Source: Corylus avellana
Lineage: Eukaryota > Streptophyta > Magnoliopsida > Fagales > Betulaceae
Direction of reading: 5' to 3'
Length of the DNA: 64,000 nucleotides
Assembly: GCF_901000735.1 (NCBI RefSeq)
Contig: NC_081547.1
Coordinates: 19,840,838-19,904,837 of the forward strand
Shown: positions 34,934 to 45,024 of the stretch, one piece after another
How positions within the stretch are numbered: position 1 is the first letter of the stretch
Layout: each line of letters opens with the position of its first letter
Position numbers and translations under genes: made by a program
The notes under the pieces: generated by a model
Databases searched by the model: none
What the model saw: the letters and a program-made list of their open reading frames with translations, nothing else
What the model was told of the DNA's origin: nothing

Positions 34934-35261
34934 GTCAATTTTTTTTTGACTTTTCCATGTTCTTTGCATCCTACAATTTGGTGGTATTTTCTCAAATTAT
35001 AAAAAATAAAATAAAAAAAATGTCTCAGGGTGGTGGTTGCAGACAGATATTACTGTTTTAAGGAACTTTGGAAGTTCTGGTCAAATTTTGCTATACAAAA
35101 AATAAAAAGAACTGAAAACTTGAGTTTGAAAACGATGAAAATGTCTTGTTTAGAGTTCTGTCTCTGCACGTGTGTTAAAGACGTGGAAAGAGCTGTATTA
35201 ATGGAATACGTAAGGTCGCCAACTGGTCATTAATTATAACACTTCATCTAGCCTTCACGTG
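34934..35261 (-). promoter_or_regulatory. Promoter region of the PDR gene with W-box and G-box elements
   Basis: CACGTG G-boxes occur at 35167-35172 and 35256-35261. TTGAC W-box cores occur at 34934-34938 (minus), 34946-34951 (plus) and near 35078-35082 (minus). G-boxes bind bZIP or bHLH factors and W-boxes bind WRKY factors. PDR genes of this clade are commonly induced by stress hormones and elicitors. Function is inferred from motif identity only. Confidence 0.4.
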
Positions 35262-36195
35262 TTTTATGAATTAATACAAGAATAATACTTCAAAATTTTA
35301 GGATAATATATAATTAAGTCCCAATTATCACTCATTAATTTATCGATTTTGCCTCCAAATCATCGTGACATTTGGATACATCAAATAACGTACTTTCGAC
35401 AAAAAAGCTCATCCATTACTATTAGAGGTTAAAATGTATGTAGAATATCAGTAATTCTATTCATATACATTTCTATATCACAATTTCCTAAAATTTATGT
35501 CGCGTGGTCTTTCAAACTAAAAAATTTAATTTTTATATACAAACTAAATATTATGAGGGACCACGCCACATAGGCTTTGAGAAATAGGGGAAGAAATACC
35601 AGAATTGCCCCCTGATATGTTTTTTTTGTTTAAAAATAAATTAAAGCTTACTTAAAAAATAAAATAAAATATAAAAAAAAAATGAACAATTGGGATTTCA
35701 GAGGGTGAAATTTTAGGGAGTAATAGTAAGGGCAAGTATATTTTTTCTGAAACTTTATAATGAACTATAAATTTTTCTTTGATTGACGTGATCAAAATTA
35801 AGACTAGGGTGGGTATAGGGACATTTGTAAGATTATATCTGAAGATTAATAATGTTTTTTTTTCTATTTCGTTTCATTTTCTATTAAAAAATTAAAATTC
35901 ATTTTAATAACGAAACGAAAGTTACGAAATAGATAACGATAACGGACATTTTCTCTACCTTAATTAAACATCATCAATGATATCACCTAAATACCATCCT
36001 CTGCCGTGAGATGTTACTCACTCTTTCCGCAAACGTCATCGATGACATCAACATTCACGGGACAAGTGTGTGATAAAAAAGTGACCACTTCGGAGAGAAG
36101 TGAATATGCACTATGCAGTCATCGATGACGTCCCCAATTGTAAGAGAGAAGATGCAAATCATGCATTCTCACATGTATGCGTGTGTTTAATATTA
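35191..36195. repeat. Duplicated intergenic segment, copy 1 (upstream of the PDR gene)
   Basis: It starts AGCTGTATTAATGGAATACG and ends near AAGAGAGAAGATGC. It matches 37603-39575 in order: TATGTCGCGTGGT, AAATATTATGAG, GGGATTTCAGAGG, TGAAATTTTAGGGAGTAATA and CACTATGCAGTCATCGATGA. There is no gene. It contains three TCATCGATGA-type palindromes (about 35967, 36027, 36119). Confidence 0.75.
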
Positions 36196-36766
36196 GGAAA
36201 AAAAAATTTAGATACTAAACAATCCATTTTGAACGTGAAAGCATCTAGTTTATAGCTAAAATTTATTCTCAGAAATCTTAAGATTATAAATGAGACACGT
36301 GTCTCACTAATAAAAAATAAAATAAAATAAAATATTATTTAGGATAAAAAAAATAATAAACAAAATAATAAAAAAATAATAGGGTGGTTGACCACCCAAT
36401 TTTGGCCACAGGGGGTGGCTGGCTACCCTCATTTTTGCCCTAGGGGTGGCTGGCCTCTAGGGTGGCCGAACGACCCCATGTGCCATGTGGGTGGCTCGGC
36501 CACCCCCAAAGTCAAACCTATAAATTTTTTTTTTTTTTTTTTTTCGCTGACCAAAGTTAAGGGTTGTGGGTGGCTCGGTCTTGGGGTGGTGGGCCATTTA
36601 GTTCCTGGATTGTGGCGAACCACTCCCATAGGCTCAAGCCACCCCTGTTTTTATTTATTTATTTTCTAAATTTTAAATAATATATTTTTATTTTTTTATT
36701 AGTGGAATACGTGTCCCATTTGTAGCCTTGAGATTTTTTTCTCAGAAATCCTAGCCATAAACTGTA
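36196..36766. repeat. Inverted-repeat element with GGGTGGCC-rich centre, copy 1
   Basis: Terminal inverted repeats of about 70 bp are visible: 36247 onwards (AGTTTATAGCTAAAATTTAT, CTCAGAAATCTTAAGAT, GAGACACGTGTCTCACTAAT) against 36690-36766 in reverse. The centre (36378-36650) is a run of GGGTGGCTGGCC-type words and their complements. There is no transposase. It is best described as a MITE or foldback element. Confidence 0.6.
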
Positions 36767-37078
36767 AACTCTTTAGTCTATTTTGGACTATAGAGTATCC
36801 GCTTCTTAAGATCAGTCCTCGTGGTTTATTTAATTTGCAATTAGCTTCCTATGGTATTAAAATGAACACAAAGATTTATGAGTTATGTCAAAAAAATAAT
36901 TTACTCTCTATAGTTAAATTTCGTCAACTAACTTAATAGATTTTGATAGTTGTGACTGTGACATATCAGACCGAATAAAATTATGATACATTTTATATTT
37001 AAATCTTTGTCACACTAAGAGAATTGATTAAATTGGTGGACATAATTTGATTGTAGAGACTAAATCACTTTATTGGCA
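36767..37078. other. AT-rich intergenic stretch
   Basis: No gene, RNA gene or mobile element is recognised here. The sequence is AT-rich without clear repeats except its junction with the tandem duplication at 37079. Confidence 0.4.
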
Positions 37079-37525
37079 ATTTTCCCTTAATATTATATCA
37101 TGTTTGAGTTCATTTTGATACAATAGACACCTAATTGCAAATCAGGTAAACCACATGAACTGATTTCGCAATTTTCCCTTAATATTATATCATGTTTGAT
37201 TTTTTTTTTTTTCTTTTAAAAAAAAGAAGCCAATGAGGGGCCGAGCATGCTATCTACTTTATATGGCGCATGATCATATATTGTAGTACACACCTTTTAG
37301 GAAATTTTCCCTTAATATTATATCATGTTTGAGTTCATTTTGATACAATAGACATTTAATTGCAAATCAGGTAAATCACATGAACTGATTTTGCAATTTT
37401 CCCTTAATATTATATCATGTTAGATTTTTTTTTTTTTTTTTTTTTAAGAAAAAAGAAGCCATGCCGAGCAGACTATCTACTTTATATGGCGCATGATCAT
37501 ATATCGTAGTACACACCTTTTAGGA
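37079..37525. repeat. Two-unit tandem duplication, about 223 bp per unit
   Basis: TTTTCCCTTAATATTATATC, then GAGTTCATTTTGATACAATAGAC, then TATGGCGCATGATCATATAT and GTAGTACACACCTTTTAGGAA occur in the same order at 37079-37305 and 37302-37525. A poly-T run differs in length between units. Each unit also holds a partial internal repeat of its own first 30 bp. Confidence 0.75.
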
Positions 37526-37602
37526 ACCCATGACAAAGGAGACGTAGATAGAGCTGACAATTTTTAACACGACTTGTCAACTCGACATAAAATTAGAGGA
37601 TT

Positions 37603-39575
37603 AGCTGTATTAATGGAATACGTATGGTGTCCGATTGGTAATTATAACACTTTATCTTGCCTTCATATGTTTTATAAATTAATACAAGAATAATATTTTA
37701 AAATTTTAGGAGAATATATAATTAAGTTTCTTGAATTATCACTCATTAATTTATCAATTATTCAATTGTGCCTCCAAATTATCAAGTGTGATATTTAAAT
37801 ACATCAAATTATGTAATTATAACAAAAAAACTCATCCATCACTGTTAGAGGTTAAAATTAATGTAAAGTATGAGTAATTCTATTCTACACCCTTCCGTAT
37901 CACCATCTCCTAAAATTTATGTCGCATGGCATCATCTTCTAAACTAAAAAATTAATTTTTACAAACTAAATATTATGAGAGACCAGGCCATATGTATATA
38001 GGCTTTGAGAAATAGGGGATAGAAGGTGATATACAAACATTACTCAAAAAATAGCCATGGCGAAACTCTTCCCAAAATACTCAAATTGTGACCCTTGGTA
38101 TACCGAAAGTGCCCCTTAATAATTGTTTTTTGGTTAAATACAATATTTCTCATGTGGTTTAACCACTTTTTTTTTTTTTTTTGGCCCCCTTGATTTTGTT
38201 TTGTATCACAATTGGTACCTCGATTATGGATAAAGACGAAAGTGATGCCTCTGTCAAACTTTCGTCCAAAAATTGACATAAATCCATGTCAGCACCCATA
38301 TAAAATTCGATATGTGTCCATATACCTAATTAAAAAAAAAAAAATTAATTTAAAAATTTAAAAATTAAATTAAATAATTTTTTTTTTTTAAAAAAAAAAA
38401 GGCCACTGTTTTAGGAAAAAGGGTGAAAACTCCATTTGGCAAAATAGGTGGTAGCCCTCCCATTTTCTCTTAAGGGTGGCCGACCACCAGCGTTTAGAGT
38501 TCTTGTGAGCAAGCCGCGTGGCCCCTTGAGTGTCACCAGTTCGCGAGAAATAGGGGTTGCCAATTAAAACCATCCCCCAAGGTTGTTGGGGTGACTCGAC
38601 CACTCCTGTTTGGCTTGGGGTGGCCAAAGACACTCCCGTTTGGCCTAGGGTGGTTTCGACCACCCCAAAGGCCAATGAAAAATAAAAAAAAAAAAATGGT
38701 TGGTCCTTGGGGTGGTTCTGTCACCCCCATGCTAAAGCCACCCCATGGGGGTGGCCGGCCACCCCTTAAGGCAAAATTGGGTGGCTTCCGGCCACCCCTT
38801 TTCCAAATATATATATATATATATTTTTTTTCTTAATTATATGGATACGTGTCGAGTTTTTAAAGGGCACTAACATGAATTTCCGTCAGATTTTGGATGG
38901 AAGTTAGACAGATGTATCATCTCTATCTTTATGAATAACTAAGGTACCACATGTGATAAAATATAAAACTCAGTGAGAAAAAAATAAAGTTGTTAAACCA
39001 CAAGGGTAGAAGGTATTTAATTTTTTTAAAAAAAAAAAAAAAAAAAACTGAAGAATTGGGATTTTAGAGGATGAAATTTTAGGGAGTAATAGTTGGGGCT
39101 TAAGTATATATATATATATATATGATGGACTATAAATTTTTCTTTGATTGAGGTGAAAATTTAGACTAGGGTGTATATGGACATTTACAAGATTACATCT
39201 GAAGATTACTAATGTTTTTTTCTATTTCCTTTTCATTTGTTTTTTTATTAAAAACTTATAATTCATTTTAATAACGAGACGAAAATAACGAAATCGATAA
39301 CGATTACTTAAACATCATCGATGATATCACCTAAATACAATCGTATATGGTGAAGCGTTATGTTATCCACGTACGTACCATCCTCTGCCGTGAGATGTTT
39401 CTCACTCTCACTGCAAATGTCATCGATGATATCATCACAGCATTCACGAGACAAAGCGAGTCAAAAATGTGATCACTTCGGAGAGAAGTGGACATGCACT
39501 ATGCAGTCATCGATGACGTCACCAAGTAAGAGAGAATGTGCAATCTCCCTGTACACACGTGTTTACTTAATATCG
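37603..39575. repeat. Duplicated intergenic segment, copy 2
   Basis: This is a partner of 35191-36195, enlarged by the inverted-repeat element at 38132-39022. It has the same order of landmarks, ending CACTATGCAGTCATCGATGA near 39501-39520. No coding sequence was found. Confidence 0.75.
38132..39022. repeat. Inverted-repeat element with GGGTGGCC-rich centre, copy 2
   Basis: The left end GGTTAAATACAATATTTCTC and TGTGGTTTAAC is matched in reverse by TGTTAAACCACA and AGGTATTTAATT near 38990-39022. The centre has many GGGGTGGCC words, including a perfect 18-bp palindrome at 38748-38765. It is absent from the equivalent place in copy 1 of the duplicated segment, which shows it moved in after the duplication. 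There is no transposase. Confidence 0.65.
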
Positions 39576-40060
39576 TATCATGTTGAGTTGTATTTTCTAT
39601 TCAAGAAAGGTAAGCGGGCCATTTAGTATTTATTGAACTCGATTATAATAGCATATTTTTGTTGGGAATTGAGAACAAAGAAGAAGATTTACTTAAGGTT
39701 GATAATTTTTCATAAACTTATAAACTCGCACAAAATTGAAGAATTAGAGTTTGACATACACAAGTTAACCAACTTGACCTGCTTGCAAAATCATATATGT
39801 TTTTATATAATAAATATATGTTGAAATGGGTTAAACGTTTCAAATAGGTTATGTTTGGATTGAAACAGGTTGTGTTGGGTTAGGTCAAACAAATTAAACA
39901 AGTCGTGTTTAAACCAAATAGGTCAACCCATTTGTGACCCGTTTATTAAATAGGTGAAGCAAGCTGTGTTGGGTCACTCGCGGATCATGTTTGCGTTTAA
40001 CCATATCGGGTTAATAAATCAAGCGAGTCAACCTACAGGAACCCTGTTAACCCTGATTAA
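39576..40060. other. Intergenic stretch with a degenerate GGTTGTGTTGGGT-type repeat
   Basis: No gene was found. Around 39830-40040, words like AGGTTATGTTTGGATT, AACAGGTTGTGTTGGGTTAGG and GACCCGTTTATTAAATAGGTG recur, as in a dispersed plant repeat. The left part resembles 37551-37600. Confidence 0.4.
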
Positions 40061-40215
40061 GCCAAAACTTGACACAATCTCATTAGGACATCAATGAGAC
40101 TTAAGGTTGCTTACACTAATCAATCACAAGGATTTTTACTGCAGGAGTCGAACCCATATTCTAATTTTTACCTAATCATGTGGAGATTACCTTGAAGCCA
40201 CTGAACCACCATCTT
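40060..40215 (-). repeat. tRNA-derived SINE-like element
   Basis: On the minus strand TGGTTCAGTGG (40198-40208) is a good Pol III A box and GGTTCGACTCC (40144-40154) a canonical B box, 44 bp apart. This is the internal promoter layout of tRNA-derived SINEs. It is not a tRNA gene: no cloverleaf arms can be formed around the boxes. Borders are approximate. Confidence 0.6.
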
Positions 40216-41552
40216 TGACGCTATATTATGTTGAGTTGTTTTAACAATTATAGATTAAGGGTTGGCCAGTGTTGTCAAGTGAACATTGTAAAATAATTAT
40301 AAAATAAAAATGTAATTTCCTTAATGATATAAAAGAAATGTGTATAAAAGTTGTACATATAGGAAATATATAAATGATTTGTTTTTCTTAATATTGTTTT
40401 ATTAGTTATAACATTCTCAACCATCTTATAAAAGATTTGTTCGACTCTGCTAAGAGGATGAAACAAATATAAAATTCTTTTATTAAAATGAAGACTAATT
40501 TGGACTTTTAGGTAAGAGTATTCCGATTGAGTTCTTCAAATAAAAGTTACATTTGAAAAGAAAATGAACTTTTTAAATTTTGGAGAGCTAATTTTAAAAG
40601 GGACTAACAATATATATATCTTCCTCTATTTTAATTAAATATTATTATTTTCTTATTTTTAAAATATTTTTCTATTCTTGGTAAATGAGGGAAAGAAGGA
40701 AAATGAATATATAAGCTTAAAAAAGTAAATAACTTTCATATTTTGGCACTTAGTATTTGGAGGGCTTTAATTTGGTAATCAAAGTTAAATTTGAAATAAA
40801 ATAAAAAGCTTATTAAATGATTTTTTTGTGTGTTTTTTCAAATTTTTAAAGAAAAATCAAATTTAAAAAATTCAATAAGAATTATCCACTGAAAGCCAAA
40901 TTTGTATTCTTCGCTCTTGGCAAGCAAAATGTGATGCGGAAAACGATCGACGAAGGAGGTTGGATACCTCGTCCACGTGTACGTACGTGTTAGTGACTTT
41001 CCATGAAGTTGGGAAATCTTGGATCGTCAAATAAACGCAAAGCAGCGTCAATTAAAAAGGTCAGGGGACCACTTGGTTGACTAGGGATGGATCACTTTTA
41101 CAAAGAAATTGAGGGTTTAGGAGAGGCTAAAGTCTATTGAAGCTCCGAGAGAGAGAACCTCATGTATATTGGAATGGGCCCGTGAAGAGGCTTACAAGAC
41201 TTATTTATATTAGGCCATGACCTAAGAGAATAGTGGACTACTGAAAATGAGCTCCCGACTAATTCCTATTGGGTCACCAATGTGACCCAAAAAAATGACC
41301 GACTATTAGAGTGGAAGCCCACGCTACCACTGGCCCAACAAACCGCCGACCGAAACACAGCTTACTTTAAGCACACCTTCGTAAGGATCCTATATAAAAA
41401 GCAATGTATAATAGAAATAGAGAAAAAAAAAAAAACACATTAAAGGATGACAGAATTCATGATAATTGCCTTATGAAACATACAACATAAATGATATTTA
41501 GCCTATATAAGGTCAGCAGGAGGCTAGACCTAGGTATGTTCGAATTGAGACC
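40216..41552. other. AT-rich intergenic sequence
   Basis: No gene was found. The segment 41140-41400 is richer in GC and has an LTR-like flavour (GGGCCCGTGAAGAGGCTTAC, AGGCCATGACC), but I could not find its partner or ends. Confidence 0.35.
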
Positions 41553-41772
41553 CCTTACAATTGAGGAGAAATTGAAGATTCTCCAATTGTTAATCGTGGC
41601 CCTTCATTTTAAATTTAATGGTCTATAAAATGCCAGCTGCTTTTGTATAACCAAGACATTAAATGCTAGTTTTTGTTTTACCAAAGTTTAAATGATTTTA
41701 TAAACCATTGGATTTAAAATGAAGGGCCACGATTAGCAATTGGAAAGTCTCCAATTTCTCCCCAATTGGAGG
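41553..41772. mobile_element. MITE with about 85-bp terminal inverted repeats
   Basis: CCCCTTACAATTGAGGAGAA, then AATCGTGGCCCTTCATTTTAA at the left is matched in reverse by TTAAAATGAAGGGCCACGATT and TTCTCCCCAATTGGAGGGG at the right. The loop is about 50 bp. There is no coding capacity. A clear TSD was not found, so the superfamily is open. Confidence 0.75.
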
Positions 41773-41789
41773 GGATCTGGATCCGGTAT

Positions 41790-42227
41790 GTTCTCATGCT
41801 TTAATCTTCATCTATCTCTTTCGTTTTCACTTATACACTTTGGGAATAACTTCAATTCGGTCAAGGCAAAAAGGGGTTTTTTTTGCCCACCACTCACAAG
41901 TTGACACCTCAACTTAGCACACAAATTCAAGATGAGAATAAAACAGCATATTATTCCTCCCACATTGACCTGCCACCCACCTCCGCCTGACACCGCTTTT
42001 GCTTTCACCCTTGTAGGGGTGGCGCATAGCCATCCATGAGGTGGCTTATCGCAGCAGCTCTCATACACTTTACTGACTTAATTAACATTGAAGGTGATGC
42101 CGCCCCCCTTCCCTTTCGCATCGTGCCACTCTAACTTTGGTGATCTTGCAAGGATCTCGGTTCGAGGACTAAGGGTGGCTAGGCACTAATTGATTTTATG
42201 CATCAACATTTGGCACCGTATGTGAAA
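41790..42227 (+). repeat. Degraded LTR end with a Tat-type primer-binding site
   Basis: ATCAACATTTGGCACCGTATGTG at 42203-42225 resembles the LTR end and TGGCGCCGTCTGTGGGA primer site of Tat elements. The upstream sequence (GGTTCGAGGACTAAGGGTGG) fits the 3' end of an LTR. What follows (42228-42540) contains no convincing gag. This is a relic. Confidence 0.4.
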
Positions 42228-42939
42228 ACGACAACCATTTGCCCAGGAAGTTGTTTTTAAAGATAAAAGACTTATCATGGTGAAAACTTGATCTAGGAAT
42301 ACTCTACCCTCGTCGGCATATCCAACTCCCAGCAGCACCCTAGGCTCATGGCTCGAATGGGGTTGACAGTATCTCCTCCTTCTCTGTATTTCTACTCATC
42401 AATGGTAGATCTGCACCCTCTCGTGGTAGATCTGCACCTATCCATGACCATTTGTGGCAGATATGTGGTCGCCGACAACAGATCTAAATTTATCTTCGAC
42501 AGATCTAAAAAAGATATGTTAACGCTTCAACCTTAGCTTCTTTTTGCACATACGCTTTGTCTCGTAATAAAACTCAATTTACAAACTTCTCTTACTTTAT
42601 CTTCAGACGTGACCAACTTGCGTTGAGTATTGCTTCTCGAAAGTTATATGTGTAATACTGACTTTCAAGCAGGCGAATAGACGTTTTAAGGGAAAGAGCA
42701 ACCCTGACATTGTTAGCTCATTTCTTTTCTGATGTAGGGTGAAATTCACAAGAAATTTTACTAAAAATGTCATATCTGAGATTAGAGCAATCTTGATGGC
42801 ATTTAAAAGCTAATTCAAATATGTATAAAGTCATGTTTCGTGAGGTTTTGCTAATTGTTACACCCCGATCCAACAATAGTACATACAACATATTATTCTC
42901 CTTATAACAATTCTTCAAGTATTTTTATTTTAAAAAAAA

Positions 42940-43440
42940 GGGTTAAATATACTTTACCCTCAAAGTTTGAGCCAATTTTCAATTTCACCTCTAATATTTC
43001 AATTTTTACAATGCACCCCACTAAAGTTAAAAAAATTTTCAATGTTGTCCATCCGTTAATCATTTATGTTTTCTCTAATGGAAATAATGGAAACTACTAA
43101 ATTTTCCCTACAATTTTTATTTTTTATTTTTTAAAAAAACTCAAAAAATAGAAAAATAAAAATAAAAAATATTGTGGGTGGCGCCTTTGGCCATTTTGGC
43201 CACCCCCCCTTGGCCATGGTAGTGGCCTAGCCACCCCCATTTGGCCGGATTGGGGGTGGTGTGTTACCACATGGCCAATGGGGGGTGGCCAACTACTCCC
43301 AAGGGTGCCAAATGGGGGTGGTTTCGACTACTCCCAAACGGTTGGATTGGGGGTGGTAAGCCACCCCACGACCCATGGGGTGGCCGACCACCCCCATTTG
43401 GCTCCTTGGGGTGGCATAACCTAGTGCTCCAAAATCATTA
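42940..43440 (+). repeat. GGGTGGCC-rich element, copy 3 (one end only)
   Basis: It starts GGGTTAAATATACTTTACCC, similar to the terminal repeat at 38132, and goes into GGGGTGGC/GCCACCCC words at 43170-43410. The opposite terminal repeat is not found. Open frames here are low-complexity Gly/Trp/Pro and are not genes. Confidence 0.5.
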
Positions 43441-43956
43441 ATAAACTATTAATACATAGTATACATCATAGGATTTTTCAAACTAACGCTTCCAATGCTC
43501 TTCACTAGATAAGTAGGCTCTCGCTAAACTTCAAAATCCTCAATTTTCCCCGGGATAGCAACTATTAAGCTTTTGCTATCTTTGAAAAAGGTGTAAATAT
43601 AATATAATGAGCAACCTCGGTAAATAGAAATAATTAATCAAAGGAATGATGTTGAGCCATTCACCAGTTGAAACTATACACATAACTTAATAGAACAATT
43701 CTCAATATTTTCCAAAACAAGATATGAAATGTTACATTTTGTGTCGTTCAATACCCATGAAAATCAATTGTACACATGAGTAATCATTCTTACTGTGAGC
43801 AATAAAGATAATACATTGATTCAAAATATATTAAAATCATCTCAAATGTCATACACTCGTTATCAAACGTTTTCGCCTCGTCTGACTGGGTTGTGTGGTC
43901 CCCATATTGGGACTGAGACTTCTTCTTGGGCAAGAAGAAGCGGCACCCTTGGAGCC
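43441..43956. other. Intergenic sequence, nothing recognised
   Basis: There is no gene, repeat or RNA that I can support. Its right end is the target site of the Tekay solo LTR. Confidence 0.35.
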
Positions 43957-44044
43957 TCTGGTGTAACACCCCGTGGAAATCAATTAATTGGTAATTGATT
44001 CAATGGTTCGTCTCCAAGCCTTATCCCTCTCAAGACAAGACTTA

Positions 44045-44706
44045 GGCCTCGTTTGGTTCACAGAATGTCTAGTTCATTGGAAAAGGATTAGCTACTACTG
44101 GGAATAGAAGAGTGTGGAATAAATTAGCTATTCCTATTCCTTTGTTTGGTTGTAACGCTGGAATAGACTAGCTAATCATATTCCTTCATTTGGTATAATG
44201 CAATATGTTGGTGAATGAAATCATATTGTGATCAAATTTCCTAAAATACCCTTATAATACAAATACAATTTATATTATTAAGGACTTTCATTTATTTTTA
44301 TTTTTTAAACATAAACAACTTTACTATAATTTCTTTTTCTTTTTTGTTTTTAATTATGTCAGGTATGTGGCCTTTTTTTTTTTTTTTTTTTTTTTGCAAT
44401 TATGCTACAAAATTATTTATATAAAAAAAAAATATAGTTGGAGAAAATAGAATCAAACTCAATCTTGAAATCAAAAAAATATCGTTGAAGAATATACAGA
44501 GAATCAAAAAAAATCAAAAACCAGAATTAACAAAAAAAAAAAAAAAAACACTGAGAAACGGTACAGAGAAGGGAGACGGCAGAGAGAAAAAAAAAAAATT
44601 GTTTGCACTTGCAGAAAAACTGTACCAAAAGAATCAGAGAGAAAATAGAAAGAAAGATAAAAAAAAGAGAAAACGAAATATAGAGACCGAGAAAAGAGAA
44701 ACGAAG

Positions 44707-44764
<58 letters not shown>

Positions 44765-45024
44765 AGAAGAATCAGAGAGAGAACAACATTTCATCCCACA
44801 AGTGGGGTTTTTTTTTGGCAATTTACACAATTAATTTAATCCCACAAGAAAAGATTAGCTAAGCCACTCATTTTTGAATGGCTTAGCTAACCCTGTGTGT
44901 ATGAGATTAGTAGTCCCATGAGAATAGATTATTCTGAGGAATAGAATGTTACCAAACAAAGGACTAGCTATACCTAGTGTTAGCTAGTCCAATCCAAGGT
45001 CTATTCCGCAAACCAAACGGGGCC
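44045..45024. mobile_element. Non-autonomous PIF/Harbinger-type element in the solo LTR
   Basis: Terminal inverted repeats GGCCTCGTTTGGTTCACAGA and (in reverse) GGCCCCGTTTGGTTTGCGGA are flanked by TTA at 44042-44044 and 45025-45027. A 3-bp TTA target and these ends suit the PIF/Harbinger superfamily. Subterminal repeats of GGAATAG/AGCTA words occur at both sides. The centre is A-rich with (TA)n and (GA)n and has no transposase, so it depends on enzymes from elsewhere. The solo LTR resumes in register on both sides. Confidence 0.82.
44708..44759. repeat. (TA)n-(GA)n compound microsatellite
   Basis: TA repeats pass into about 15 GA repeats inside the Harbinger-type element. Confidence 0.9.

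Noticed and set aside
36388..36669. Gly/Trp/Pro-rich open frames at 36388, 38388, 38591 and 43241
   Set aside because: They come from GGGGTGGCC-type hairpin sequence, have no start context and occur in several frames and strands.
40144..40208. tRNA gene on the minus strand
   Set aside because: A and B boxes are present, but acceptor and anticodon stems cannot be formed; it fits a SINE better.
44485..44830. Lys-rich and Ile/Tyr/Ser-rich open frames
   Set aside because: These are translations of A-rich sequence and (TA)n/(GA)n microsatellites inside the Harbinger-type element.
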